From Candidatus Schekmanbacteria bacterium RIFCSPLOWO2_02_FULL_38_14 (GTDB lineage Bacteria; Schekmanbacteria; GWA2-38-11): a stretch of DNA of 64,000 nucleotides. Positions within the stretch are counted from its first letter, which is position 1. Every line of letters starts with the position of its first letter. Of this stretch, positions 28,386-37,252 are shown piece by piece. The position numbers and the translations under genes are program-made. The stretch is taken from NCBI GenBank assembly GCA_001790855.1, contig MGDH01000015.1:13530-77529 (forward strand). Direction: 5' to 3'. The notes beneath the pieces were generated by a model. That model was not told the origin of the DNA and did no database searches. It saw nothing but the letters and a program-made list of their open reading frames with translations.

Positions 28386-29393
28386 ATGTATAAGAATAAC
28401 TCTAATCCCCCCTTGCCCTCCTTTTCTAAAGGGGGGACGGGGAAATTTTTGAACCCTTCCGACAAAAGCATTATTATAATCTCAGGCCCCACTGCATCAG
28501 GAAAATCTCAGATTGCATTATCAGTTGTCAGAAAACTTGACCTTGAAATAGTAAATGCCGACTCAATGCAGGTTTACAGATATCTTGATATTGGTACAGC
28601 AAAACCATCTTTAAATGATAGGAAACTAATCAAACATCATCTGATAGACATAGTTGACCCTGATGAACAGTATGATGCAGGTAGATATGTTGAAGAAACT
28701 GATAATGTTATTGCAAATCTTTTAAAAGAAAAAAAATTTCCTCTGATAGTTGGCGGGACAGGGCTTTATATAAAGGCTTTAATTTTTGGACTTTTCCATT
28801 CACCTCCAAAAGATTTAAAAATCAGAAATGACTTAAAATTAAAAGTAAAGTCATCAGGAATTGAAAACCTTTATTCTGAATTAAAGCAGACTGACCCTCT
28901 GAGTGCACAAAAAATAAAGCCAACAGACACTCAGAGAATATTAAGGACGCTTGAGGTGTTTCTCATAACAGGCAAACCGACTTCCTTTTTCCAGAGCCAA
29001 CACGGATTCAGAAAGCCTAGATACAAATACCTGTACTTTTGCCTCAGGAGAGAGAAAGAAGAACTGAATAAAAGGATAGAAGCGAGGGTTGATAAAATGA
29101 TTGAAACCGGGTTTGAAGAAGAAGTCAGAAACTTGCTTGAAATGGGTTATAGTTATGATTTAAACTCACTTAAAAGCCTCGGCTATAAAGAAATGATTGG
29201 ATATATTAATGGTAAGTATAATTTGTCTGAAACAATCAACTTGATTAAAAAAAACGCCAGGCACTACGCAAAAAGACAACTCACATGGTTTAAAGCACAA
29301 CCTGATGTTGTATGGATTGATTTAAAAGGCGATGATATTGAAGCTCCAGCCAAAGAAATAAAAGAAAGAATGGAAGCTTTTTGCTGTCCATAA
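28386..29393 (+). CDS. miaA: tRNA dimethylallyltransferase
   Basis: MiaA adds the isopentenyl group to A37 of tRNAs reading UNN codons. The protein has the P-loop GPTASGKS, 'NADSMQVYRYLDIGTAKPS', 'HHLIDIVDPDEQYDAGRY', 'GGTGLYIKAL' and 'YAKRQLTWFKAQP', all diagnostic. From ATG 28386 it is 335 residues, but residues 7-22 (PPLPSFSKGGTG and flanks) are translated from a palindromic repeat, giving an N-terminal extension. TTG at 28449, just after the repeat, is an alternative start. Confidence 0.94.
   Translation: MYKNNSNPPLPSFSKGGTGKFLNPSDKSIIIISGPTASGKSQIALSVVRKLDLEIVNADSMQVYRYLDIGTAKPSLNDRKLIKHHLIDIVDPDEQYDAGRYVEETDNVIANLLKEKKFPLIVGGTGLYIKALIFGLFHSPPKDLKIRNDLKLKVKSSGIENLYSELKQTDPLSAQKIKPTDTQRILRTLEVFLITGKPTSFFQSQHGFRKPRYKYLYFCLRREKEELNKRIEARVDKMIETGFEEEVRNLLEMGYSYDLNSLKSLGYKEMIGYINGKYNLSETINLIKKNARHYAKRQLTWFKAQPDVVWIDLKGDDIEAPAKEIKERMEAFCCP
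28404..28450. repeat. Palindromic GC-rich repeat at the miaA start
   Basis: A C-rich arm (AATCCCCCCTTGCCCTCC) is followed by TTTTCTAAA and a G-rich arm (GGGGGGACGGGGAAATT), an imperfect inverted repeat. It stands out against the AT-rich background and lies in frame inside the 5' end of miaA. Confidence 0.8.
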
Positions 29394-29451
29394 GAAAAAA
29401 AGCTTGCAAAATATTTTCTGGTTTGCTAATAAATTTTTTCAAAAAACTGCT

Positions 29452-29982
29452 ATGTATCATTATTTTTCAAACAATTCGGTTCTTGTATTAAACACAAGTT
29501 ACGAAGCCATCAATATCTGTGATGTCAGGAGAGCAATTGTTCTTGTTTTAGGCGGTGTTGCAACTCCTGAGGAATATACAAACAGAATTTATCGTTCTCC
29601 ATCAACCACTGTGAAAGTGCCAGCAGTGATAAGGCTCAACAGATATATCAAGATATCTTACAAGCTCATCACATTCAGCAGGAAAAATATATTCCTCCGC
29701 GACAACTACACCTGCCACTACTGCAGGGACCAGTTCAAGCCAAAGGAACTGACAATTGACCATGTTCTCCCAAAATCAAAGGGTGGATGGAACAGCTGGG
29801 ACAACGTTGTAAGCGCCTGCATTCCCTGCAACAAGAAAAAAGGAAATAAAACACCCGAAGAGGCTCAGATGTTCCTTTTGAAAAAACCAAAAACCCCAAA
29901 CCTGCCAATCTATCTTCAGATAATCAGGAACATTGGCAACCACAACAAAGAATGGAGAAAATATCTTTTTTTTGACTACTGA
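29452..29982 (+). CDS. HNH endonuclease family protein
   Basis: The 176-residue protein contains a zinc-ribbon HNH domain: 'CHYCRDQFKPKELTIDHVLP' followed by 'GWNSWDNVVSACIPCNKKKG', with two CxxC pairs and the catalytic DH. The N-terminal half ('VLVLNTSYEAINICDVRRAI') is typical of a widespread chromosomal HNH family rather than of homing endonucleases. ATG 29452 starts at the usual family point; a TTG at 29404 is the alternative. Function in the cell is not established; phage-like neighbours are absent. Confidence 0.87.
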   Translation: MYHYFSNNSVLVLNTSYEAINICDVRRAIVLVLGGVATPEEYTNRIYRSPSTTVKVPAVIRLNRYIKISYKLITFSRKNIFLRDNYTCHYCRDQFKPKELTIDHVLPKSKGGWNSWDNVVSACIPCNKKKGNKTPEEAQMFLLKKPKTPNLPIYLQIIRNIGNHNKEWRKYLFFDY

Positions 29983-30026
29983 TAAAAGCTCCAGCATTTA
30001 ATAGGATATAGAAAAACTTATCCACT

Positions 30027-30222
30027 GTCATTGCCTGCCTACCGCAGGCAGGCAAGCAGGTCCCTCGCTCGTCATTGCGAAGGGCTTTAGCCCTGAAGCC
30101 TGCCTGACGGTAGGCAGGCAATCTCGCTCGGGATAAACTCCGCAATCTTAACAAAAAGCTGATAGCTGAGTGCTGAAGACTATAAGGTGAGATTGCCACG
30201 TCGCTTTGCTCCTCGCAATGAC
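30027..30222. repeat. Composite palindromic repeat (GTCATTGC ... GCAATGAC with inner CCTGCC palindromes)
   Basis: The outer motifs GTCATTGC (30027-30034) and CGCAATGAC (30214-30222) are inverted. Inside are two copies of a 21-22 base palindrome (30033-30053 and 30098-30119) and a GAAGGGCTTTAGCCCTGA hairpin. The 345-base spacer between the HNH and bioF-like genes is mostly this element. Confidence 0.85.
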
Positions 30223-30327
30223 ATTTTATTACTTTTAAAATATTCTATAAAAGATTAAGTTGTAAGTTGTAGAGGATAAACTTAGAATATACTTTATAAT
30301 TGAGTAAAATCTTTATTACCATACAGC

Positions 30328-31539
30328 ATGAAGCTTGAAACCTTAAACTTAAACTCAAGGCACTTTGAACGCCTGACTTATTATCTTGATAAGGAACTTT
30401 TCCGTCTTAAAAAAGATAATCTTCACAGAGTACTGAGGGCAGTTGAGAGTCCACAGTCCCCGGAAGTAATAATCGAAGGGAAAAGATTCCTTCTCCTCTC
30501 GTCAAACAATTACCTCGGCCTTGCAAACCACCCCTACATCAAAAAAAAATCTGTTGAGGCTTTAAAAAAATACGGCACAGGCTCAGGAGCCTCACGTCTA
30601 ATCTCAGGGAACACAGCTCTTTACAATTCGCTTGAAAAAAAAATCGCTGGTTTTAAAAGATGTGAATCCTCTCTTGTTTTTTCATCCGGCTATGCTGCAA
30701 ATATTGGAACTATTTCAAGCCTTGCAGGAAAAAATGATATAATTTTTTCAGATAAACTCAACCACGCAAGCATTGTTGACGGATGCCGTCTTAGTAGGGC
30801 TGAAACCTTAATCTATCCGCACAAAAACCTTAAAGTCCTTGAAAAAGGGCTCGGGGAAGCAAAAAAATATCAGAAGCGCATTATAATCACGGACAGCATT
30901 TTCAGCATGGACGGCGACCTTGCGCCCCTGCCCGAAATCCTTGAGCTTTCTGAAAAATATAATGCCATACTTATGGTCGACGATGCCCACGCAACAGGAG
31001 TTCTTGGAAAGAATGGAAGAGGCTCAGCAGAATATTTCGGCATAGAAGGAAAAATTGACATTTATATGGGAACTCTGAGCAAGGCTCTTGGAAGCATTGG
31101 CGGTTTCATTGCAGGTTCAGGAAAGCTCACCGACTACCTGATTAACAGGGCAAGGAGCTTCATCTATTCAACAGGCCTTCCTCCGTCATCGCTTGCAGCG
31201 TCAATTGCTGCAATTGAAACAATAGAGAGCAACCTTAACTTTAAGGAGAAACTCTGGAGGAATGTAAATTTCCTGAAAGCAGGGTTTGATTCTATGGGTT
31301 ATGACACTATGAACACAAAAACCCAGATAATACCCGTACTGCTTGGAAGCGAGAGAAAAACAATGAAGGCAATGAGCTATTTATATGACAACGGAATCTT
31401 TATCCCGGGCATCCGTCCGCCGACTGTTCCGAACGGCAAATCGCGTCTCAGGGTTACTCCAATGGCAAACCACACTGCAAAAGATCTTGAACATGTTCTT
31501 GAGGTGTTCAGGAAGATGAAAAAAATCTTGCACCATTAA
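30328..31539 (+). CDS. bioF: 8-amino-7-oxononanoate synthase / alpha-oxoamine synthase family
   Basis: PLP enzymes of this family join an acyl-CoA to an amino acid. The 403-residue protein has 'LSSNNYLGLANHPYIKK', 'GTGSGASRLISGN', 'IFSDKLNHASIVDGCRLS', 'VDDAHATGVLGKNGRG' and the PLP lysine in GTLSKALGSIGG. It could be BioF (biotin), Kbl (threonine breakdown) or a related enzyme. No other biotin gene is nearby, so the symbol is provisional. Its last four bases overlap the end of the convergent porin gene. Confidence 0.82.
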   Translation: MKLETLNLNSRHFERLTYYLDKELFRLKKDNLHRVLRAVESPQSPEVIIEGKRFLLLSSNNYLGLANHPYIKKKSVEALKKYGTGSGASRLISGNTALYNSLEKKIAGFKRCESSLVFSSGYAANIGTISSLAGKNDIIFSDKLNHASIVDGCRLSRAETLIYPHKNLKVLEKGLGEAKKYQKRIIITDSIFSMDGDLAPLPEILELSEKYNAILMVDDAHATGVLGKNGRGSAEYFGIEGKIDIYMGTLSKALGSIGGFIAGSGKLTDYLINRARSFIYSTGLPPSSLAASIAAIETIESNLNFKEKLWRNVNFLKAGFDSMGYDTMNTKTQIIPVLLGSERKTMKAMSYLYDNGIFIPGIRPPTVPNGKSRLRVTPMANHTAKDLEHVLEVFRKMKKILHH

Positions 31540-33017
31540 AACTTAAACACTGTTTCAAAATACATAAAATCTGCATCATTCTTTTCGGTGAATATCTTCT
31601 GTACAACCCTGTCGCCAAAGAAGTGCGCATAGTAGGCTGTGAGAGTCAGAAACTTAAAGATATCATAGTCAACCTGTACATCAAGAAGTTTGCCAAGGTC
31701 TTTCTTATTATTACTTGGCCTTCCTGCATATCCGAAAATCATTCCTCCCTCACGTGTTGCGCCTGCGCCTGAGTACCAGCGGTCATTCTTCTCTTTCAGA
31801 CGAAGCAAATGAAAATCTGACCTGACTGTCAGGTTATCAAGCGGTTTAATTATCAGCATTCCTGAGGTGTCTTCATTGTTCATCATATTGAATATAGGAA
31901 ATCTGGCATAGGACCTTGCAGTGGGCAATAGCTGGAAAAATGTCTCGTGGTCCCCGTCATTGGTATCGTTATCCCCAGACCCTACAAAATAACCAACCCT
32001 GAGCCATGGCTTCCACGGAACTTTTGTGAACTGATAACCTGCCTCTGCAGTTGCTGCAAAAGCCTTGTGGTCCTGCTGATACCATCTGCCAAACTGAACT
32101 GCTCCCCATGCCATCACATCAACCTGTCCGGGTCCGAAATCATAAGCACCAACAAAGTTAGCGCCAAAAGTGTTTATCTCAATATCAGCATTGTCTGAGA
32201 CAAGACCTGTATTATCAACCCTTGGAACCTTTGACCTGTCATCCTTATAGTAGATGTAAAAGAGCCTCTCTTCCCCGTTTGGAACCAGTGCGGATTTTTT
32301 CACAGTAAGAGATGTGCTTAAAAGCTTTATATCTTCCATATCCTTTGAAGCGTTTATCTCAAAGCCTCCCTGTGTCGGATGTGAACCCATCACAGTAAGG
32401 TTCATAGTGCTGTTATCATAACCAACCTGAAACCCGTCAAAGGCTCTTGTTACTGCAGAATACCCGAAAGCACCTATGAGCCTTTCTCCCACCCTGTTTC
32501 TTTTCACCCACATAATTTTTGGGTCATCAGTTATGACCTCAAGCCCATCGCTGTAATCAAACCTTCCCAGCCTTGTTGAAACACCGCTGTCAAAAACATT
32601 TTTGAGATCAATGTATGCGCTGCGCAATACCAGTCCGTGCGGGCTTTTACCCTGGCTTGTATTGCTTGCATAATAGGTCGGACCAACTCCCAATGCGCCT
32701 GCAGGAGCAGGAGCAATCCCGTCATCAGGAAGGTGAATAAGGTGCACATACTGTCCCTGAACATAGGCGCTTATGTATTTTGAATCAAATTTCAATCCAA
32801 GCCTTGTGCGGTTAAACATGAACCAGTAGTCATTATTTGCAGAACTTGCCTGCGTAGCAAACCAGTCATTGTACTCATACCTGAACCTCACTTCTCCGTT
32901 TATTGATAATTTCCCGGCATCATTTGGAAGCTTGTAGATGTCGATGTCAGCGCTGGCAAGTCCGGCAAGAACAGAAAAAAACAGGCAGGTTGAAATCAGG
33001 AAAAACTTTTTGAACAT
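31536..33017 (-). CDS. Outer-membrane beta-barrel porin (alginate-export-like)
   Basis: The 493-residue protein has a signal peptide (MFKKFFLISTCLFFSVLAG..., cleavage probably after 'LASA') and ends in 'YFETVFKF' with the terminal Phe needed for BAM insertion. Alternating hydrophobic strands run throughout: 'GEVRFRYEYNDWF', 'GLKFDSKYISAYVQGQYV', 'PWLRVGYFVGSGDND', 'LTLTAYYAHFFGDRVV'. The 'GDGDHETFFQLLPT'-like region recalls the alginate-export family; here it reads 'DNDTNDGDHETFFQLLPTAR'. The substrate is unknown. An AGGATAT site precedes the start. Confidence 0.85.
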   Translation of the reverse strand: MFKKFFLISTCLFFSVLAGLASADIDIYKLPNDAGKLSINGEVRFRYEYNDWFATQASSANNDYWFMFNRTRLGLKFDSKYISAYVQGQYVHLIHLPDDGIAPAPAGALGVGPTYYASNTSQGKSPHGLVLRSAYIDLKNVFDSGVSTRLGRFDYSDGLEVITDDPKIMWVKRNRVGERLIGAFGYSAVTRAFDGFQVGYDNSTMNLTVMGSHPTQGGFEINASKDMEDIKLLSTSLTVKKSALVPNGEERLFYIYYKDDRSKVPRVDNTGLVSDNADIEINTFGANFVGAYDFGPGQVDVMAWGAVQFGRWYQQDHKAFAATAEAGYQFTKVPWKPWLRVGYFVGSGDNDTNDGDHETFFQLLPTARSYARFPIFNMMNNEDTSGMLIIKPLDNLTVRSDFHLLRLKEKNDRWYSGAGATREGGMIFGYAGRPSNNKKDLGKLLDVQVDYDIFKFLTLTAYYAHFFGDRVVQKIFTEKNDADFMYFETVFKF

Positions 33018-33158
33018 ACATATCCTCCATAAAAAAATCCTGAATTTACTTTGTTATCTTTGAAACCTCTGCTATAGGTTACTATAGAAAATTTCACTGA
33101 GTCAAGAAATTTTAAAAATGGTTAAAAGATGTGACAGGGACTATGTTGAAGGATTTTT

Positions 33159-34136
33159 ATGCCAGTATCAGAAATAAAAATTGGGAGCTTAAAATTATCA
33201 GGAAATATATTTCTTGCGCCAATGGCAGGAATCGCAAACCTGCCATTCCGCCTCATTGCAAAAAGGTTTGGTGCCACACTCGTGTTCTCAGAGCTTTCAA
33301 GTTCTGAAGCCCTGATAAGGGATGGGAAAAAGACCTTTGACATTCTAAGAACAGCTCCTGAAGAAAAGCCAATAATCTTCCAGATTTTCGGCTCAAACCC
33401 TGACTCCGTTGCTGAGGCTGCAAGAATCGTTCAGGAACTGAAGCCTGATGGAATTGATATAAATATGGGATGTGCTGTCAGGAAGGTAATAAAATCCGGC
33501 TCAGGCGTGGCACTGATGAAAGACCCTGAAAAGATAAAAGAGATTTTGAAAAAGGTTCGCAAGGCTGTCTCTCTGCCTCTTACAATAAAAATCCGTTCAG
33601 GATGGAACTCCAAAAACATAAATGCGCTTGAAATCGCGCTGATTGCAGAAGATGAGGGAGTGGATGCCATCACAATCCACCCGCGGACAAAAGAGCAGAT
33701 GTTCAGCGACAGGAGCGACTGGTCTCTGATAAGAAAAATAAAACAGAAAATAAAAATTCCTGTAATTGGAAACGGGGACATTAACACCTGCCTTGATGCC
33801 AGGAGAATGTTTGAGGAAACAGGGTGTGACGCGGCAATGGTTGGGAGGGGTTCAATGGGAAGGCCATGGATATTCAGGGAAATAAGGGAATATCTTGATT
33901 CCGGAAAAATTCCTGATGAACCCTTGAAGACAGAGATTGAAAAAACCATAATTGACCACTTCAACCTCTCAATTGAATTCCTGGGGCAAAGAAGAGGAAC
34001 AGACCTGATAAAAAAACATATCGCATGGTACACAAAGGGGTTTCAGGATAGCTGTCAGTTAAGGAAAAAGATTTATTTAATGAACAGAAAAGAAGAAATA
34101 TTGTCTGCCATAAAAGTTTTTTTCAGCTACATTTAA
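33159..34136 (+). CDS. dusB: tRNA-dihydrouridine synthase
   Basis: This FMN enzyme reduces uridines in the tRNA D loop. The 325-residue TIM barrel shows 'IFLAPMAGIANLPFR', 'IIFQIFGSNPDSVAEAA', 'IDINMGCAVRKVIKSGSG' with the catalytic Cys, 'ITIHPRTKEQMFSDRSDW' and 'AMVGRGSMGRPWIF'. Pro is replaced by Ala after the catalytic Cys, a minor variation. The bacterial clade is DusB-like. It overlaps the convergent transposase gene by 14 bases. Confidence 0.93.
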   Translation: MPVSEIKIGSLKLSGNIFLAPMAGIANLPFRLIAKRFGATLVFSELSSSEALIRDGKKTFDILRTAPEEKPIIFQIFGSNPDSVAEAARIVQELKPDGIDINMGCAVRKVIKSGSGVALMKDPEKIKEILKKVRKAVSLPLTIKIRSGWNSKNINALEIALIAEDEGVDAITIHPRTKEQMFSDRSDWSLIRKIKQKIKIPVIGNGDINTCLDARRMFEETGCDAAMVGRGSMGRPWIFREIREYLDSGKIPDEPLKTEIEKTIIDHFNLSIEFLGQRRGTDLIKKHIAWYTKGFQDSCQLRKKIYLMNRKEEILSAIKVFFSYI

Positions 34137-34677
34137 AAATTGCATCCTCTAACGGATTATTCCCTGTTTTCTCTTGATTCTCTCTGTCAAGATGCCATTT
34201 TAATGGATTGTTCTGTATGTATTCCCTTATTTTATTTAATTCATTCTCATTCCTGATAATATGTTCATAATAATTCCGTTGCCAGAATTTGCCATTCAAA
34301 TTTAATTTGTTTTCGTCAATATATTTTATCCAATCATTAACACATGATGATTTAAATCTTCCAATGATTTCACCAATTGTAGGGGCAGGTCTTGCGCCTG
34401 CCCTCTTCTTTTGGGCAACCGCAAGGGTTGCCCCTACAGTTATTATTCCATGTATATGGTTTGGCATAATGATAAATTCATCCAATTGGATATTAAAAAA
34501 TTTTTCTGGTATTTTCTGCCATTGCTGTTTCAGGATTTCTTTTAATTCTGAAAATTTTTTAAAATATAATTCTCTGTCTTTTGTGCAAATAGTAATAAAA
34601 TATATACCGCTGTTTGAATAATCATACCCTTTCAATCGTATAGATTTTCTGTAATGAAAATTACAACTATTTTTCAT
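34123..34677 (-). CDS. REP-associated tyrosine transposase (Y1/IS200-like, RAYT)
   Basis: The 184-residue protein has the Y1 transposase pattern 'GYDYSNSGIYFITICTKDRE', the metal-binding MPNHIHGI (HUH-type) and 'KFWQRNYYEHIIRNENEL' with the candidate catalytic tyrosine. RAYTs are domesticated single-copy transposases linked to short palindromic repeats. The gene carries a palindromic repeat inside its own coding sequence (34378-34438), read as ATLAVAQKKRAGARPAPT. It lies between dusB and the Nramp gene. It is the best candidate for mobilising the small palindromes in the window. Confidence 0.9.
   Translation of the reverse strand: MKNSCNFHYRKSIRLKGYDYSNSGIYFITICTKDRELYFKKFSELKEILKQQWQKIPEKFFNIQLDEFIIMPNHIHGIITVGATLAVAQKKRAGARPAPTIGEIIGRFKSSCVNDWIKYIDENKLNLNGKFWQRNYYEHIIRNENELNKIREYIQNNPLKWHLDRENQEKTGNNPLEDAIFKCS
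34378..34438. repeat. 61-bp double-hairpin palindrome inside the RAYT gene
   Basis: TGTAGGGGCA (34378-34387) and TGCCCCTACA (34429-34438) are perfect outer inverted arms. Between them are two GC-rich hairpin halves, GGGCAGGTCTTGCGCCTGCC and GGGCAACCGCAAGGGTTGCC. It keeps the reading frame open. Confidence 0.88.
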
Positions 34678-34680
34678 AAA

Positions 34681-35937
34681 TCAGAAAAGGTCTGGCTTGA
34701 ATGTGCTGACAATAAGAAGAATAGTAAGAATAACCAGCATTATCGCTGTTCCTCCTGAAAGAATATTGGAGAACCTGCTGTTCACATGCTCTCCCATTAT
34801 CTGCCTGTCATTGATAAGCCTGAGCATTATGAATAGAATTATTGGAAGGAGTATTCCGTTAACCGTCTGCGCAAAGAACATTATCGTAATCAAGTTGTAA
34901 CTTGGAACAATAACAAAAAATGCCCCTATGATTATGAAAACAGTGTAAAAGCTCAGAAACTGAGGCGCCTCGCTGAATTTCTTGCCAATCCCTGATTCCC
35001 ATCCAAAAGCCTCAGACAGAGCATAGGCTGTGGTGAGCGGGAGGATTATTGCTGAAAGTATTGAAGCATTTAAAAGCCCTATTCCAAAAAGGATAAAACA
35101 GTACTCTCCGGCAAGAGGTTTTAGTGCAAGGGCTGCATCCGAAGCGGAATTTATATCCACCTGATTAGCATAGAGAGTCGTAGCTGCTGCAACAACTATA
35201 AAAAATGCAATGAAGTCTGTGACAAAAGAGCCTAAGTAAACATCCACTTTTGCATACTTATATTCCTCAACCTTTATTCCCTTGTCAACAACTGCTGATT
35301 GAAGATAGAACTGCATCCACGGAGCAATGGTTGTTCCTATTACCGCTATGGAAAGATTTATGAATTTGGGGTCATACCTGAAATTCGGGGTAACAAGCTG
35401 TGACATAATGTGGAGCCATTGCGGTTTTGCAAGAATTCCTGAAACAATGTATGAGGCATAAATAATGCAAAAAAAAAGCATTACCCTTTCAACACCTCTA
35501 TAGCTCCCCTTGACAACGAGCGCCCATATCAGCAGCGCACCAAGGGGAACGGAAATATACCTGCTCACTCCAAAAAGCTCAAGGGAAGCGGCAATCCCTG
35601 CAAATTCTGAAATTGTCACTGCAAGGTTTCCAAAAAGAAGAAGGAGCATTGATAAAAGAGTTATTTTCACTCCAAACCTCTCCCTTATCAGGTCTGCAAG
35701 CCCCTTTCCTGTCACCACTCCCATCCTTGCTGACATCTCCTGCACAATTGCAAGAATGAATGTTATTAGAAACAGAAGCCACAAAAACCTGAGCCCCTCA
35801 CGGGCTCCGGCAATGGAATAAGTTGCAATCCCTCCTGCATCATTGCCAGCATTTGATGCAATGATTCCGGGACCAAGTATTGCCAGAAATATTATGAACT
35901 TGTTTCTTCTCAGCCTTGAAAATATTTTCAGTTTCAT
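34681..35937 (-). CDS. Nramp-related metal ion transporter, atypical metal-binding motifs
   Basis: The 418-residue protein has about 11 membrane segments in Nramp order: 'AILGPGIIASNAGNDAGG' in TM1, 'GNLAVTISEFAGIAASLELFG' in TM3, and 'IGTTIAPWMQFYLQSAVV' in TM6. Canonical Mn/Fe Nramps have DPGN in TM1 and a Met-Pro-His motif in TM6. Here these are NDAGG and APWMQ, so transition-metal selectivity is doubtful. Nramp-related magnesium transporters also lack those motifs. The co-directional MgtE-like gene upstream supports a magnesium link by inference. Confidence 0.87.
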   Translation of the reverse strand: MKLKIFSRLRRNKFIIFLAILGPGIIASNAGNDAGGIATYSIAGAREGLRFLWLLFLITFILAIVQEMSARMGVVTGKGLADLIRERFGVKITLLSMLLLLFGNLAVTISEFAGIAASLELFGVSRYISVPLGALLIWALVVKGSYRGVERVMLFFCIIYASYIVSGILAKPQWLHIMSQLVTPNFRYDPKFINLSIAVIGTTIAPWMQFYLQSAVVDKGIKVEEYKYAKVDVYLGSFVTDFIAFFIVVAAATTLYANQVDINSASDAALALKPLAGEYCFILFGIGLLNASILSAIILPLTTAYALSEAFGWESGIGKKFSEAPQFLSFYTVFIIIGAFFVIVPSYNLITIMFFAQTVNGILLPIILFIMLRLINDRQIMGEHVNSRFSNILSGGTAIMLVILTILLIVSTFKPDLF

Positions 35938-35986
35938 ATTCTATTTTCCTGCAACAAGCTGCCGGGAATATGTTCGCTTTGTATTT

Positions 35987-37252
35987 TCACGTCCGCTGCC
36001 GTTTCTTTCTTGAAGATGGAGGGAGCAAAAGGTCAACAATGTCATCAACTGTTACTATGCCAAGCATTTTATTCTCTTCATCAACAACAGGAACAGCATA
36101 GAGGTTGTATTTTGAGATAAGCTCTGCAACCTTCATCTGGTCTGTTCCAGGGCTCACTGTTTTAATCTTGGTTCTCATAATCTCTGAAATAATTGCCATC
36201 GGGCTGGCAAGAATCAAATCCTTCATCGAAAGCACCCCAAGAAGATGCTCAATGTCGTCAATGATGTAAATGTAATAAATCATCTCCACATCAGGAGACA
36301 TCAGGCGCAGGTTTTTGAAAACATCACTGACAGTCATATCTCCTGTGAATCCCAGATATTCAGTTGTCATCAGGCCTCCTGCTGTATCTTCCTCGTGCTC
36401 AAGGAGTTCCTGAACATCCTCTGCTTCTTCCTTTTCCATCTTATTCAAAAGCTCCTGAGCCTTTTCTTCTGACAGGTCCCCGAGTATGTCAGCAGCTTCA
36501 TCAGGATGCATCCGTTCAAGAATATCAGACGCCTTTTCCTCGTCCATCCTGTCTATGATTGTTGCCTGTGTCCCGGGCTCAAGTTCGTGCAGAGCCTCTG
36601 CTGCTTTTTCAAGGTCAAGAGAATTAAAAAGCGCGGTCTTTCCGTTCAACGACACCTGGCTTATGATGTGAGCAATATCTGACGGGTGAAGCTCGGAGAT
36701 TTTCTGTCTTGTAATTCTCAGTGTAAGTTTTGTAAGTTTCGGCTCAATCGGCTGTAAAAAATTCCAGCTTATGAGCTTTGATGAAATGCTGTAGCCAAAA
36801 AGCCCCCACAGCTGCTTTCCGATATGCTCAATGCTGAGACGGCGCAAAATCCCGCTAAACCCCACATCAACTGCAATCAGACAGAGATTCCCCTCAATAT
36901 CACCAAGCTTTATATCATTTACCCTTACAATCTTTACCCCGTACACATCAACAATCTGCTTGTCCAGAAGGTCCCTGCATATCAGAAGGTCTTCTTCTTT
37001 TGCCTTCTGCTCAGCAAGCTCGCTCAAAAAGTTTTTTACTGAAATGATTCTTTTGTTGAAAAGGTTTATGTTCTCGAAAGGTATGAGGATGTGGTTTCTT
37101 TTTTTTGAAGTAACTACAACTGATTCAATTCTTGGAAAGACCTCGCCGGTCCTTACAAGAAAATCAGTTATCCTGCCGACCTCTTCACCTGCCCTGTCAA
37201 GGACAGGCTTTTTTAATACCTCGCTTACAAAAATATCTCCGACAAAATACAC
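35987..37252 (-). CDS. Soluble PRC-barrel / MgtE N-domain / CBS-pair protein
   Basis: The 421-residue protein has no membrane segment. It begins with PRC-barrel-like regions ('VLDRAGEEVGRITDFLV', 'IVRVNDIKLGDIEGNLCLI'). An MgtE N-terminal helical domain follows at about 185-300 ('DIAHIISQVSLNGKTALFN', 'ADILGDLSEEKAQELLNKM'), then two CBS domains ('TAGGLMTTEYLGF', 'IKTVSPGTDQMKVAELI', 'AVPVVDEENKMLGIVTVDD'). In MgtE these cytoplasmic domains sense magnesium and gate the pore; here the pore domain is missing. The Nramp-related gene starts 49 bases downstream, suggesting it is the partner channel or transporter. Confidence 0.88.
   Translation of the reverse strand: MYFVGDIFVSEVLKKPVLDRAGEEVGRITDFLVRTGEVFPRIESVVVTSKKRNHILIPFENINLFNKRIISVKNFLSELAEQKAKEEDLLICRDLLDKQIVDVYGVKIVRVNDIKLGDIEGNLCLIAVDVGFSGILRRLSIEHIGKQLWGLFGYSISSKLISWNFLQPIEPKLTKLTLRITRQKISELHPSDIAHIISQVSLNGKTALFNSLDLEKAAEALHELEPGTQATIIDRMDEEKASDILERMHPDEAADILGDLSEEKAQELLNKMEKEEAEDVQELLEHEEDTAGGLMTTEYLGFTGDMTVSDVFKNLRLMSPDVEMIYYIYIIDDIEHLLGVLSMKDLILASPMAIISEIMRTKIKTVSPGTDQMKVAELISKYNLYAVPVVDEENKMLGIVTVDDIVDLLLPPSSRKKRQRT

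Noticed and set aside
30328-31539. Biotin operon
   Set aside because: Only one bioF/kbl-like gene is present with no bioA, bioB or bioD nearby.
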